From contig NCBV01000030.1 in assembly GCA_002279355.1 (NCBI GenBank), forward strand, positions 1 through 52,997: a DNA stretch of 52,997 nucleotides, in the 5' to 3' direction. Shown one piece after another: positions 1 through 7,740 of this stretch (within the stretch, counting starts at the first letter, position 1; each line of letters opens with the position of its first letter). The notes beneath the pieces were generated by a model. That model was not told the origin of the DNA, made no database searches, and saw nothing but the letters and a program-made list of their open reading frames with translations. A program made the position numbers and the translations under genes. The stretch comes from Acidiphilium sp. 37-60-79 (GTDB lineage Bacteria; Pseudomonadota; Alphaproteobacteria; Acetobacterales; Acetobacteraceae).

Positions 1-5
1 ACATA

Positions 6-33
6 GATGCTGGCCTCCAACCCAGCCAGCATC
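6..33. terminator. Hairpin beyond the GNAT gene
   Basis: A perfect 9-bp inverted repeat (GATGCTGGC / GCCAGCATC) with a 10-base loop lies about 60 bases beyond the 3' end of the leftward acetyltransferase gene. There is no clear T-tract on either strand, so it may end the ettA-acetyltransferase transcript, but intrinsic termination is not shown. Confidence 0.3.
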
Positions 34-95
34 TTGAATCAGAAATCAGCCCGCGCCGGAATCCCGAAAATGAATCAATCAGAAAATATCAGACT

Positions 96-608
96 CTAGC
101 GATTCCGAACACTCTCATACACCAACATCGGCACGCCCACGCGCACAAAGTCGGATGCTTCCACCATACCAATCGCACCAAGCACCATGCGCGAGGCAAA
201 ATTATCGGCCCGCGCCACCGCCACAATCCGCTCTAATTTCGCCTGCTCATGGCCATAGCGCAGCGCCGCTCCCGCCGCCTCACGCGCCAAACCTGCACCA
301 CGCACTTCCGGCCACAACGCAAACCGCAGCGCCACCCCCAACCCATCCGGGCGCTCTTGCAAGCCGGTGATCCCCAAAAACGCACCCAAGCGCAACCCGC
401 GCACGCCCCAAATGCCGAAACCGTCGCGCCCCCAATCCCTCACCTCGGCGGCCAATTCCTCGCCCACCCGCTCACGTGTCCGCACCCCGCCCAACATCAG
501 CCCAAACGCCCGAGGATCGGTCTTCAACGCCACCAAATCCTCCAAATCCGCCCATCCCACCGGAATCATGCGCAACCGCGCCGTGCTGATGACCCAGGAC
601 GGATTCAT
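96..608 (-). CDS. GNAT family N-acetyltransferase (RimJ/RimL type)
   Basis: A 170-residue protein of the GNAT fold that transfers an acetyl group from acetyl-CoA to an amine; the substrate is not evident. The N-terminus (TARLRMIPVGWADLEDL) has the pattern of RimJ/RimL-type enzymes that act on protein N-termini or small amines. The acetyl-CoA pyrophosphate loop is RGAGLA near residues 101-106, followed by a typical helix. The ATG at 608 has an AGGA about 8 bases upstream. The gene starts 24 bases after the end of ettA on the same strand, so the two are probably co-transcribed. Family assignment is firm, substrate unknown. Confidence 0.85.
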   Translation of the reverse strand: MNPSWVISTARLRMIPVGWADLEDLVALKTDPRAFGLMLGGVRTRERVGEELAAEVRDWGRDGFGIWGVRGLRLGAFLGITGLQERPDGLGVALRFALWPEVRGAGLAREAAGAALRYGHEQAKLERIVAVARADNFASRMVLGAIGMVEASDFVRVGVPMLVYESVRNR

Positions 609-632
609 TGACCCATCCTACCGGCTCCCATC

Positions 633-2312
633 CTACCGACTAAGGGGCCGATATTTGATCCGGTGCGGCTCGGTTGCATCCGCCCCCAGCCGCCGCCGCT
701 TATCTTCTTCATAATCCTGGAAATTGCCCTCGAACCATTCCACATGCGAATCACCCTCGAACGCCAAAATATGGGTCGCCAGCCGGTCGAGGAACCACCG
801 ATCATGCGAGGTGATCACCGCACAACCCGGAAACTCCATCAACGCCTCTTCCAAGGCGCGCAGCGTATCGACATCCAAATCATTGGTGGGCTCATCGAGC
901 AAAATAACATTATGCTCGCCCTTCAACATCTTGGCCAAATGCACCCGGTTGCGCTCACCACCCGAGAGAATTCCAACTTTCTTTTGCTGGTCGGAGCCTT
1001 TGAAATTGAACGCGCCGACATACGCGCGCGACTGCACCGTTCGCTTTCCCAAATGAATAACATCGGTGCCGCCCGAAATTTCCTCCCACACGGTTTTTTC
1101 ACCATCCAGACTATCGCGCGACTGATCGACATACCCAAGCTTCACCGTATCGCCGACATCGAGCACCCCGCCATCCGGCTTTTCCTTGCCGGTAATCATC
1201 CGAAACAAGGTGGTTTTACCCGCACCGTTCGGCCCGATCACGCCGACAATCCCGCCCGGTGGCAATTTGAAACTCAGCGCATCGATCAGCAAATTATTGC
1301 CATAGCCTTTGCGCAATTCCTTGGCCTCAATGACAATACCGCCCAAACGCGGCCCCGGCGGAATCACGATCTCGGCAATGCCCGAAACCTGCTCCTGCGA
1401 TTTTGCCAGCATGTCCTCATAGCGGGTAATACGCGCCTGGCTCTTGGCCTGCCGCGCCTTCGGGCTCGCGCCGATCCATTCGCGCTCCTCGCGCAACGCA
1501 CGTTGGCGGGCCGACTCCTCTTTCTCCTCTTGCGCCAGCCGCTTTTGCTTTTGCTCCAGCCACGAGGTGTAATTGCCCTCGAACGGATAGCCCCGCCCGC
1601 GCTCCAGCTCGAGAATCCAGTTCGTGACATTTTCAAGAAAATACCGATCATGGGTTACCACGATCACGGTGCCGGCGAAGTTTTGCAGCGTCTTTTCGAG
1701 CCAGGCCACCGATTCCGCGTCCAGATGGTTGGTTGGCTCATCGAGGAGCAAAAGATCGGGCTTTTCCAGCAGCAACCGGCAGAGTGCCACCCGCCGCCGC
1801 TCGCCGCCGGACAGGTTGGTGACGGACGCTTCAGCAGGCGGGCAGCGCAATGCATCCAAGGCAATATCAATCCGCCGATCGAGGTCCCAGCCATCCTCGG
1901 CATCGATTTTTTCCTGCAAGCTGGCCTGCTCGGCCAGCAGATCATTCATTTTATCATCATCCATCGGCTCAGCGAATTCTTCGGAAATCGCGTTGAACCG
2001 CGCAATCGCGCTCCGCAGCTCGGCGAACGCCATCGCCACATTGTCGCCGACCGTCTTATCCGCATCGAGATGTGGTTCCTGCGATAAATAACCAACTCGC
2101 ACCCCCTCCGCCGCCCAAGCCTCGCCGCCAAATTCCTTTTCGATCCCCGCCATTATTTTTAGCAAGGTCGATTTACCGGCGCCATTCACCCCCAACACAC
2201 CGATTTTCACTCCCGGCAGGAACGATAGCGTGATCCCCTTGAACACCTCACGCCCGCCCGGAAAGGCTTTGGTGAGGTCTTTCATCACATAAACATACTG
2301 ATAAGCGGCCAT
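633..2312 (-). CDS. ettA: Energy-dependent translational throttle protein EttA (ABC-F ATPase)
   Basis: A 559-residue ABC-F protein with two ATPase domains and no membrane segment, close to the usual EttA length of about 555. Walker A motifs are GVNGAGKS (about residue 41) and GPNGAGKT (second domain). ABC signatures are LSGGERRRV and LSGGERNRV, and both Walker B regions read LLLDEPTNHLD or ILLDEPTNDLD. A charged linker rich in K, E and R joins the domains, as in ABC-F proteins that probe the ribosomal E site. EttA is known to gate the first elongation step according to the ATP/ADP ratio. The ATG at 2312 (MAAYQYVYVMKDLTKAF) matches family starts better than the longer frame. Followed by the acetyltransferase gene. 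Confidence 0.95.
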   Translation of the reverse strand: MAAYQYVYVMKDLTKAFPGGREVFKGITLSFLPGVKIGVLGVNGAGKSTLLKIMAGIEKEFGGEAWAAEGVRVGYLSQEPHLDADKTVGDNVAMAFAELRSAIARFNAISEEFAEPMDDDKMNDLLAEQASLQEKIDAEDGWDLDRRIDIALDALRCPPAEASVTNLSGGERRRVALCRLLLEKPDLLLLDEPTNHLDAESVAWLEKTLQNFAGTVIVVTHDRYFLENVTNWILELERGRGYPFEGNYTSWLEQKQKRLAQEEKEESARQRALREEREWIGASPKARQAKSQARITRYEDMLAKSQEQVSGIAEIVIPPGPRLGGIVIEAKELRKGYGNNLLIDALSFKLPPGGIVGVIGPNGAGKTTLFRMITGKEKPDGGVLDVGDTVKLGYVDQSRDSLDGEKTVWEEISGGTDVIHLGKRTVQSRAYVGAFNFKGSDQQKKVGILSGGERNRVHLAKMLKGEHNVILLDEPTNDLDVDTLRALEEALMEFPGCAVITSHDRWFLDRLATHILAFEGDSHVEWFEGNFQDYEEDKRRRLGADATEPHRIKYRPLSR

Positions 2313-2432
2313 GCTGCGGTGTCCCAATCGTTGAAAGCGTCAGTGCCGGTATAGAAACACCCCGCGCGCGGAGCAACCAACCAGTATTGCAATCGATCAA
2401 CACCCCTTGCGCTTCATCCCCGCGAGTTGATA

Positions 2433-2447
2433 TGTAATTATATTACA
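2433..2447. promoter_or_regulatory. Palindrome upstream of the Lrp-type gene (candidate operator)
   Basis: TGTAAT-TAT-ATTACA is a perfect 6-bp inverted repeat with a 3-base centre, in an AT-rich patch about 20 bases before the start of the AsnC/Lrp-type gene and in the ettA/lrp divergent gap. AsnC/Lrp regulators commonly bind AT-rich palindromes and control their own gene, so an autoregulatory site is plausible. This is inferred from position and symmetry only. Confidence 0.4.
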
Positions 2448-2465
2448 AGAACTCCAACGCCGGTG

Positions 2466-2984
2466 ATGTCCATGACCGATTCCTTCGCGCCGCCCGCCCA
2501 GCCGGGCAACACGATGCGAAATGCCGCCCCCCAACTTGACGATATCGACCGCCGCATCCTGACCGAGCTGCAAAATGACGGGCGCATGACCAATGTGGAA
2601 TTGGCTGGCCGCGCAGGCATTTCGCCGCCCCCTTGCCTGCGTCGGGTGCGCCGCCTCGAGGAATCCGGCCTCATTCGCGGCTATCATGCCGATACCGACC
2701 CGCAAAAACTCGGCTGGCAAATCCAGTTCTTCGCCATTATCGGCCTGGAAAGTCAGCGCCAAACCGTCCTCGATAGCTTCACCAGCATGATCGCAAGCTG
2801 GGAAGAAGTGCGCGAATGCCACATGATTCGCGGCGGTGGCGATTTCCTGATGCGCTTTCTCGCCCGCGACGCCGCCCATGAAAATGAGATCACCGAAAAA
2901 CTGATCGCCGCCCCCCAAGTGGCCAAAGTGCAAACATTGCAAACCATCCGAACTCTGATCATGCAGCCCGGCGTGCCGCTGTAA
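2466..2984 (+). CDS. AsnC/Lrp family transcriptional regulator
   Basis: About 172 residues. The N-terminal winged helix-turn-helix (LDDIDRRILTELQNDGR, then NVELAGRAGISPPPCLRRVRRLEESG) is the classic Lrp/AsnC signature. The C-terminal half is a RAM (ACT-like) ligand-binding domain. Members of the family usually sense amino acids; the ligand here is unknown. The start is ambiguous: ATG at 2466 or 2472, and an in-frame TTG lies at 2427; no strong ribosome site distinguishes them. The epoxide-hydrolase-like gene begins 3 bases after the stop, so the two form an operon. A palindrome just upstream may be its own operator. Confidence 0.9.
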   Translation: MSMTDSFAPPAQPGNTMRNAAPQLDDIDRRILTELQNDGRMTNVELAGRAGISPPPCLRRVRRLEESGLIRGYHADTDPQKLGWQIQFFAIIGLESQRQTVLDSFTSMIASWEEVRECHMIRGGGDFLMRFLARDAAHENEITEKLIAAPQVAKVQTLQTIRTLIMQPGVPL

Positions 2985-2987
2985 CCC

Positions 2988-3872
2988 ATGATCACCACCC
3001 GCCGCATCGCGGCGAACGGCCTCACTTTCGCCGTCGACTGCCTGGGCGACGGAAACGATCTAGCCATCTGCCTGCACGGCTTTCCTGAATCGCGCTTCTC
3101 GTGGCGCGAGCAACTCCCTGCCCTCGCGAGCCTTGGCTACACCGCCTGGGCGCCGGACCTGCGCGGCTATGGCCAAAGCTCCCGCCCCGAAGGCGTTGCC
3201 GCCTATCGCGCCTCCGAACTGCTCAAAGATATCGCCGCCCTGATTGATGTCGCCCGCGCTGAGGGCAAAACCGGCAAGCTCGTGCTGATCGGCCATGATT
3301 GGGGTGGCGCACTGGGTTGGTTCTTTGTGCTCAACCATATCCGCCCGGTCGATCGCTTCATCGTGATGAACTTGCCCCACCCGGACATTTTCGCGCGCGG
3401 CCTGAAAACGCTGCGCCAATTGCGCAAATCCTGGTATATTTTCTGGTTCCAAATTCCCTACTGGCCCGAACACACGCTCGCCGCCAAAAACGCCGCCTGG
3501 ATCGCCCGTGCCTTTCGCAGTTCGGCCATCAATAAATCCCAATTCTCGGACGCGGTGCTGGACGTTTACCGCTCCAACGCTCTGGCGCCTGGAGCCCTCA
3601 CCGCCATGATCAATTGGTATCGTGCCAATTTTCGCAATCCGTTCCGCAAACTCCCCCCAGCCAAAATCCTCGATACCCCCACCCTGATGATCTGGGGTGA
3701 ACACGATACCGCTCTCGGGCTCGAACTCACCCATGGAACCGATCAATTGGTGAAAAACTTCACGCTTCGCACTATCCCCAACGCATCGCATTGGGTGCAG
3801 CAAGACACGCCCGAAACCGTCAACCGCCTGATGGCGGCTTGGCTGACCGATCAGCCAGTGCCAATGGCGTGA
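2988..3872 (+). CDS. Alpha/beta hydrolase, epoxide hydrolase-like
   Basis: A 294-residue alpha/beta-hydrolase. The oxyanion segment HGFPESRFSWREQ and the nucleophile elbow GHDWGGALGW (Asp nucleophile) are typical of soluble epoxide hydrolases and haloalkane dehalogenases. The cap domain lies at about residues 135-225, a late acid is in IWGEHDTALG, and the catalytic His is in NASHWVQQDTPE. No signal peptide is seen, so it is cytoplasmic. It follows the Lrp-type regulator by 3 bases, which suggests the regulator controls it. The substrate cannot be told from sequence; an epoxide or related xenobiotic is the family expectation. Confidence 0.88.
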   Translation: MITTRRIAANGLTFAVDCLGDGNDLAICLHGFPESRFSWREQLPALASLGYTAWAPDLRGYGQSSRPEGVAAYRASELLKDIAALIDVARAEGKTGKLVLIGHDWGGALGWFFVLNHIRPVDRFIVMNLPHPDIFARGLKTLRQLRKSWYIFWFQIPYWPEHTLAAKNAAWIARAFRSSAINKSQFSDAVLDVYRSNALAPGALTAMINWYRANFRNPFRKLPPAKILDTPTLMIWGEHDTALGLELTHGTDQLVKNFTLRTIPNASHWVQQDTPETVNRLMAAWLTDQPVPMA

Positions 3873-3937
3873 AGAGGCAGCTCAAGGGCAGAGCCTTGGC
3901 CTTTCTCCTCCACGCCACCAACATCGGATGGGTGCCA

Positions 3938-4012
3938 TCAGATGATCCCGAGCAGCCACAGGATCAAAAGCACGATGATGACGGTTCCTAGTCCACCGCT
4001 CCAGTAAAACAT
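3938..4012 (-). CDS. Very small single-span membrane protein (24 residues)
   Basis: A 24-codon reading frame starting at the ATG at 4012. It has a strong ribosome site, GGAGG, 8 bases upstream, which is why this start is preferred over the longer 91-codon frame. The peptide begins MFYWSGGLGT and ends in one hydrophobic span, VIIVLLILWLLGII. The VLLILWLLG pattern resembles short bacterial membrane proteins of the DUF3309/DUF5670-like (lmo0937) type, often linked to stress. Function is unknown. It lies between two unrelated rightward genes and is transcribed alone. Confidence 0.6.
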   Translation of the reverse strand: MFYWSGGLGTVIIVLLILWLLGII

Positions 4013-4114
4013 TCTAATTTCCTCCGATTTATAGTGCTTCGAGGACATGGGGCTTGACGTTGCGCCATTCATCGTCTGTTGCATTGCAAATTGTTCAGAA
4101 GGATTTATGCGCCA

Positions 4115-4741
4115 ATGTCTCAACCGTCTCGCAGCGTCGATTATTTCTTCACGATGTCGTCGCCTTGGACGTTTTTTGGTCATGGACGGTTCATCGCGTT
4201 GGCGCAGCGCCATGGGCTTGGGGTGGCTATGCGGCCGATTCCGTTGCTGCGGTTATTTCCTGAAACCGGCGGCCTTCCGGCACCGCGTCGGCATCCGACG
4301 CGCCAGCGTTATCGGTTGGTGGAATTGCAGCGTTGGTCAGCAGCGTTAGGGATTCCGGTCAATCCCAGGCCCAAGTTTTTTCCATTCGATGTTGCTCTCC
4401 TCGATCATGTGGTGGTGGCGATGGGGCTGGCGGGGCATGATGCCAACCGGTTCATGGCGTTGGCTTGGGCGGGGATTTGGCAGGAGGAGCGTGACTTGGC
4501 AGACCCGGCGGTGATTGCGGAATTGCTGGCCTTGGCGGGAGCACCGGCAGGAATGCTCGAGGCAGCGGGCCGCGCGGCTACTCTTGCGCGCTATGAGGAA
4601 AATCTTGCGGCGGCATTGGCGGCAGGGGTGTTTGGCGCACCGACCTATGGGTTAGATGGCGAGTTGTTTTGGGGACAGGACCGGCTGACATTGCTGGATG
4701 CGACGCTGGTCAGCGGCCGCGCACCCTATCGCGCCGATTAG
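4115..4741 (+). CDS. DsbA-fold 2-hydroxychromene-2-carboxylate isomerase family protein
   Basis: About 208 residues with the kappa-class glutathione transferase/DsbA fold. The N-terminus (VDYFFTMSSPWTFFG) is the HCCA isomerase pattern in which a Ser, rather than a CxxC pair, contacts glutathione. The C-terminal signature GVFGAPTYGLDGELFWGQDRL has the cis-Pro segment (GAP) and the typical GQDRL ending. Family members isomerise 2-hydroxychromene-2-carboxylate in naphthalene breakdown, but no other aromatic-pathway gene is nearby, so the actual substrate is open. The ATG at 4115 is preferred. The next gene is trxB 49 bases on, so a thiol or glutathione-linked role is possible. Confidence 0.85.
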   Translation: MSQPSRSVDYFFTMSSPWTFFGHGRFIALAQRHGLGVAMRPIPLLRLFPETGGLPAPRRHPTRQRYRLVELQRWSAALGIPVNPRPKFFPFDVALLDHVVVAMGLAGHDANRFMALAWAGIWQEERDLADPAVIAELLALAGAPAGMLEAAGRAATLARYEENLAAALAAGVFGAPTYGLDGELFWGQDRLTLLDATLVSGRAPYRAD

Positions 4742-4790
4742 GTGATAAAAAGTTTTGCCGATTTATTGATATCGTTTACAGGGAAACACC

Positions 4791-5765
4791 ATGGCTGAGA
4801 CGATCGATACCAAATTGCTGATCATCGGCGCCGGCCCGGCCGGCTACACCGCTGCGATTTATGCTGCGCGGGCCGATCTGGCGCCGGTTCTGGTGGCGGG
4901 GCTGCAGCCGGGCGGTCAACTCACCATTACCACCGATGTCGAAAATTATCCGGGTTTTGCCCAAGCCGTCCAAGGCCCATGGCTGATGGACCAGATGCAG
5001 GCGCAGGCCGCCCATGTGGGCACTCGAATTATTCAGGATGTTATCGTCTCGGTCGATTTCTCGGCAGTCCCGCTGATTGCAATCGGCGATTCCGGTACGA
5101 TCTACCGGGCCGATGCGGTGGTGATTGCTACGGGCGCACAGGCACGCTGGCTGGGCTTGCCGTCCGAGCGGCAATTTCAGGGCGGCGGCGTGTCCGCTTG
5201 CGCGACCTGCGATGGGTTTTTCTTTCGTGGCAAGCGCGTCGCAGTCATTGGCGGCGGTAATACTGCCGTAGAGGAAGCATTGTTCCTCACCCATCATGCG
5301 GCGTCGGTCACGCTGATCCATCGGCGCGACCAATTACGCTCGGAAAAAATCCTCCAAGACCGGCTATTCGCCAATCCGAAAGTCTCGGTGATTTGGAATG
5401 CGCGGGTCGAGGAGATTCTCGGAGAACAAAGCCCAGCTCGGGTAACGGGCGTGCGGCTGGCGGACACCAGAACTGGCGCGCTCAGTGCGATTGAGGTTGA
5501 CGGCGTATTCGTCGCGATCGGTCATGATCCAGCGACGGCCCTGTTCCAGGGGCAGATTGATATTGACGCTGAAGGGTATATCAAAATTGTTCCGGGCTCG
5601 ACGCAAACCTCCCATAGGGCGGTGTTTGCAGCGGGCGACGTGGCGGACCGGGTGTTTCGCCAGGCGGTCACTGCAGCCGGAACGGGGTGCATGGCAGCGC
5701 TCGAAGCCGAGCGTTATCTGGCTCACGCGGCGGGTTTAGACAGGGGCGCGGCGGTAGCCGCTTAG
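4791..5765 (+). CDS. trxB: Thioredoxin-disulfide reductase
   Basis: A 324-residue FAD/NADPH flavoprotein that reduces thioredoxin. The FAD-binding GAGPAGYTAA is near the N-terminus. The redox-active pair is Cys137-Ala-Thr-Cys140 followed by Asp (CATCDG). The NADPH-binding loop is VIGGGNTAVEEAL, and the C-terminal FAD segment is VFAAGDVADRVFRQAVTAAG. All landmarks of the low-molecular-weight bacterial enzyme are present and the length is standard. A GGGAA ribosome-site-like stretch precedes the ATG. A LysR gene begins 3 bases after the stop, and the two are probably one operon. Confidence 0.96.
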   Translation: MAETIDTKLLIIGAGPAGYTAAIYAARADLAPVLVAGLQPGGQLTITTDVENYPGFAQAVQGPWLMDQMQAQAAHVGTRIIQDVIVSVDFSAVPLIAIGDSGTIYRADAVVIATGAQARWLGLPSERQFQGGGVSACATCDGFFFRGKRVAVIGGGNTAVEEALFLTHHAASVTLIHRRDQLRSEKILQDRLFANPKVSVIWNARVEEILGEQSPARVTGVRLADTRTGALSAIEVDGVFVAIGHDPATALFQGQIDIDAEGYIKIVPGSTQTSHRAVFAAGDVADRVFRQAVTAAGTGCMAALEAERYLAHAAGLDRGAAVAA

Positions 5766-5768
5766 GGG

Positions 5769-6683
5769 ATGGCACAGGGTATGACCAATAATCACATGGA
5801 TTGGGACAAGTTGCGGGTGTTTCACGCGGTGGCTGAAGCGGGCAGCTTCACCCATGCGGGCGATACGCTGAACCTCTCGCAATCGGCTGTCTCACGGCAG
5901 ATTTCTGCGCTCGAAGAGGCGCTGGCCGTGCCACTCTTTCACCGCCATGCGCGCGGGCTGATCTTGACTGAGCAAGGCGAACAGCTGAACCGCACCGTGC
6001 GCGATGTGTTTGCCAAGCTGGCCATGACCGAAGCCTTGCTGACCGAAAGCAAGGAGCGTGCGGCTGGTCGCCTCAAGGTTACCACCACCCATAGTTTCGG
6101 CGTCGCTTGGTTGACGCCACGGCTCAAGCGGTTTCTGGAAGCCTATCCGGATGTCAGCATCACGCTGCTGCTCGATGATGTCGATCTCGACCTTGCGATG
6201 CGTGAAGCCGATGTTGCCATTCGTATGCATCCGCCGCGCCAGCCTGATCTAGTGCAGCGCTCGCTCGGCGAAATTCGCTGGCAAATCTGGGCGTCGGATA
6301 CTTATTTGAAATCAGCCGGGCATTTGCCGGAAAAGCCAGAAGATTTGGATAAACATCGGCTGATCTTGTTCGGCGACCGCAAACCACCGGTCACCGATGT
6401 CAACTGGCTGGCCGACCTAGGGCGGGCTGACGGTTTGCCTCGACGCGTCGGCGCGCTGGAGGTCAATTCATTGCAAGCGATGCTGATTGCCATTCGCAGC
6501 GGCCTGGGCATTGGCGCGGTGCCGGAATATTTGGTGGATAATACCGAAGGCATGACCCGGATTTTGCCGCATGCGCGCACCCCGAAAATCGATATGTTTT
6601 TTGTCTATCCAGAAGAGCTGCGCAATTCGAAACGGGTTGGGGTGTTCCGTGACTTCTTGGTGAGCGAAATCGGCCGGAGTTAA
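5769..6683 (+). CDS. LysR family transcriptional regulator
   Basis: Up to 304 residues. The N-terminal helix-turn-helix is MDWDKLRVFHAVAEAGSF and LSQSAVSRQISALEE, followed by a linker helix and the periplasmic-binding-protein-like effector domain. The start is uncertain: in-frame ATGs at 5769, 5781 and 5796; the last, beginning MDWDKLR, is the likely functional N-terminus by family comparison. It is directly downstream of trxB, a link that suggests redox-related control, but the effector cannot be read from the sequence. Confidence 0.9.
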   Translation: MAQGMTNNHMDWDKLRVFHAVAEAGSFTHAGDTLNLSQSAVSRQISALEEALAVPLFHRHARGLILTEQGEQLNRTVRDVFAKLAMTEALLTESKERAAGRLKVTTTHSFGVAWLTPRLKRFLEAYPDVSITLLLDDVDLDLAMREADVAIRMHPPRQPDLVQRSLGEIRWQIWASDTYLKSAGHLPEKPEDLDKHRLILFGDRKPPVTDVNWLADLGRADGLPRRVGALEVNSLQAMLIAIRSGLGIGAVPEYLVDNTEGMTRILPHARTPKIDMFFVYPEELRNSKRVGVFRDFLVSEIGRS

Positions 6684-6799
6684 CGCGAAGCCGATTTTCG
6701 CAGGTTGGTTTGGGCGATTTGGCGGTGTTGCAAGCGCACCCCCCACTTACCCCAGATCAACCATGCGGCAATTTCATACGATGGTAACGCCGCGGACCC

Positions 6800-7010
6800 T
6801 TTAACTCGGCTATAGTCTACATACCTTATAGGTTGATTTAAGGCTGATTGCTGCTCGGTCGCCTGTTCTCAGGGTCCGTCGAGCGGTCAGTCCGCAGAGA
6901 TCCGGCCTTGCACGGCCGGATAGGGGCCGGTTATTCGGCTCCGACGTCTCCCAGACGTGAAGCCTCCCTGTTGACTTGCCCCGTCGGTTCGCCGGCGGGG
7001 CTTTTTCTTT
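6800..7010 (+). ncRNA. Possible small RNA or structured 3' UTR
   Basis: A non-coding stretch after the LysR gene that contains a run of hairpins: an 8-bp perfect stem at 6900-6921 (ATCCGGCC/GGCCGGAT), a 4-bp stem at 6926-6939, a 6-bp perfect stem at 6944-6958 (ACGTCT/AGACGT) and a strong intrinsic terminator at 6978-7010. No convincing reading frame fits. AT-rich promoter-like sequence (TATAGT, TTATAG) lies at about 6810-6835, so the RNA could be independent, with the 5' end only approximate. It could equally be the long 3' UTR of the trxB-lysR transcript. It does not show the conserved core of 6S RNA, SRP RNA, RNase P RNA or tmRNA. Confidence 0.45.
6978..7010 (+). terminator. Rho-independent terminator
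   Basis: GCCCCGTCGG and CCGGCGGGGC pair in a 10-bp stem (one G-U) capped by a TTCG tetraloop and followed by TTTTTCTTT. It ends whatever rightward transcript crosses this region, either the trxB-lysR messenger or a separate small RNA. Confidence 0.9.
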
Positions 7011-7137
7011 GGGAACTTTTTAAAGTCTCTGGATATCGGGGTACCCCAAGGCATGCCGAGGCGCAATGTCACGCTACGATTACTGAAGCGATTCTGATTG
7101 AGTGTTGTATGAGCAACACGCAGATTGATTAACAAAA

Positions 7138-7165
7138 ACGGCACAGAGATTTCTCTCCGTGCCGT
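7138..7165 (-). terminator. Intrinsic terminator of the HiPIP gene
   Basis: Read leftward, ACGGCAC pairs with GTGCCGT, with an inner AGAG/CTCT extension, and is followed by TTTTTGTT. It lies about 120 bases beyond the HiPIP stop codon. The 3' UTR before it carries an 8-bp inverted repeat (GAGCAATA/TATTGCTC). Confidence 0.8.
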
Positions 7166-7282
7166 CTGATCTAAAGGCAGATTAGAGCAATACCCACATG
7201 ATCTAGATCGACTGGTCTAACCTATGCATATGATATTGCTCAATAAACTAGGCAGGCACGCTTCCTATTCGTCGAAAGTAGC

Positions 7283-7567
7283 TTAGCCCTTGGGCGCCCA
7301 GAGGGTGCACCAGCCGGTCGGCGCGATCGGGCCGGAGACGGCCTTGCACTTGCCAACGGCTTTGGCGGTTGCACCCGGAACATAGAGCGCACAACCATCG
7401 CATTGATGGCCATCCTTCGGCTTGGTCTGATACTGCACCGAGGCTGGCGCCATGCCGGCCGCCTGGGCATTGCCAGCACCAGCCGCGACCAGACCCGCCG
7501 CAACGGCGGTCAAGCCAGCAGCTTTTTTCAGCAGACCACGACGTGATTCATTGAATTCGTTGGACAT
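7283..7567 (-). CDS. High-potential iron-sulfur protein (HiPIP)
   Basis: A 94-residue protein. The N-terminus carries a twin-arginine signal (ESRRGLLKKAAGLTAV) with cleavage likely after AQA near residue 36. The mature part has the four [4Fe-4S] ligands Cys56, Cys59, Cys74 and Cys87, in the HiPIP order CxxC...C...GWC. HiPIPs are small periplasmic electron carriers between the bc1 complex and terminal acceptors, and they are frequent in acidophilic iron- or sulfur-oxidising and phototrophic proteobacteria. The ATG at 7567 is chosen because TAGGAG lies 7 bases upstream; the ATG at 7573 would be too close. It is a single-gene unit with its own terminator. Confidence 0.93.
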   Translation of the reverse strand: MSNEFNESRRGLLKKAAGLTAVAAGLVAAGAGNAQAAGMAPASVQYQTKPKDGHQCDGCALYVPGATAKAVGKCKAVSGPIAPTGWCTLWAPKG

Positions 7568-7740
7568 TGGCATTCTCCTAAAAGTTATAACGGCGCAGCA
7601 CGAAAGCACGACTGCCGGACGAGAGATTGGTCACTGCGCCGGAATGACAAGTGACGAAACAGTCGCCCGATCGGCTTCATAATAAAAGAACCATTCAATC
7701 ATGGCGTCAACGTGGCGATAACAGCAACGTGATGACCTGC

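Noticed and set aside
663-2087. 474-residue reading frame on the plus strand opposite ettA
   Set aside because: It is an antisense shadow of a firmly identified gene; it has no recognisable domain and no ribosome site.
6800-7010. Identification of the hairpin region as 6S RNA, SRP RNA or RNase P RNA
   Set aside because: Conserved cores of these RNAs are not present, so only a generic small RNA is proposed.
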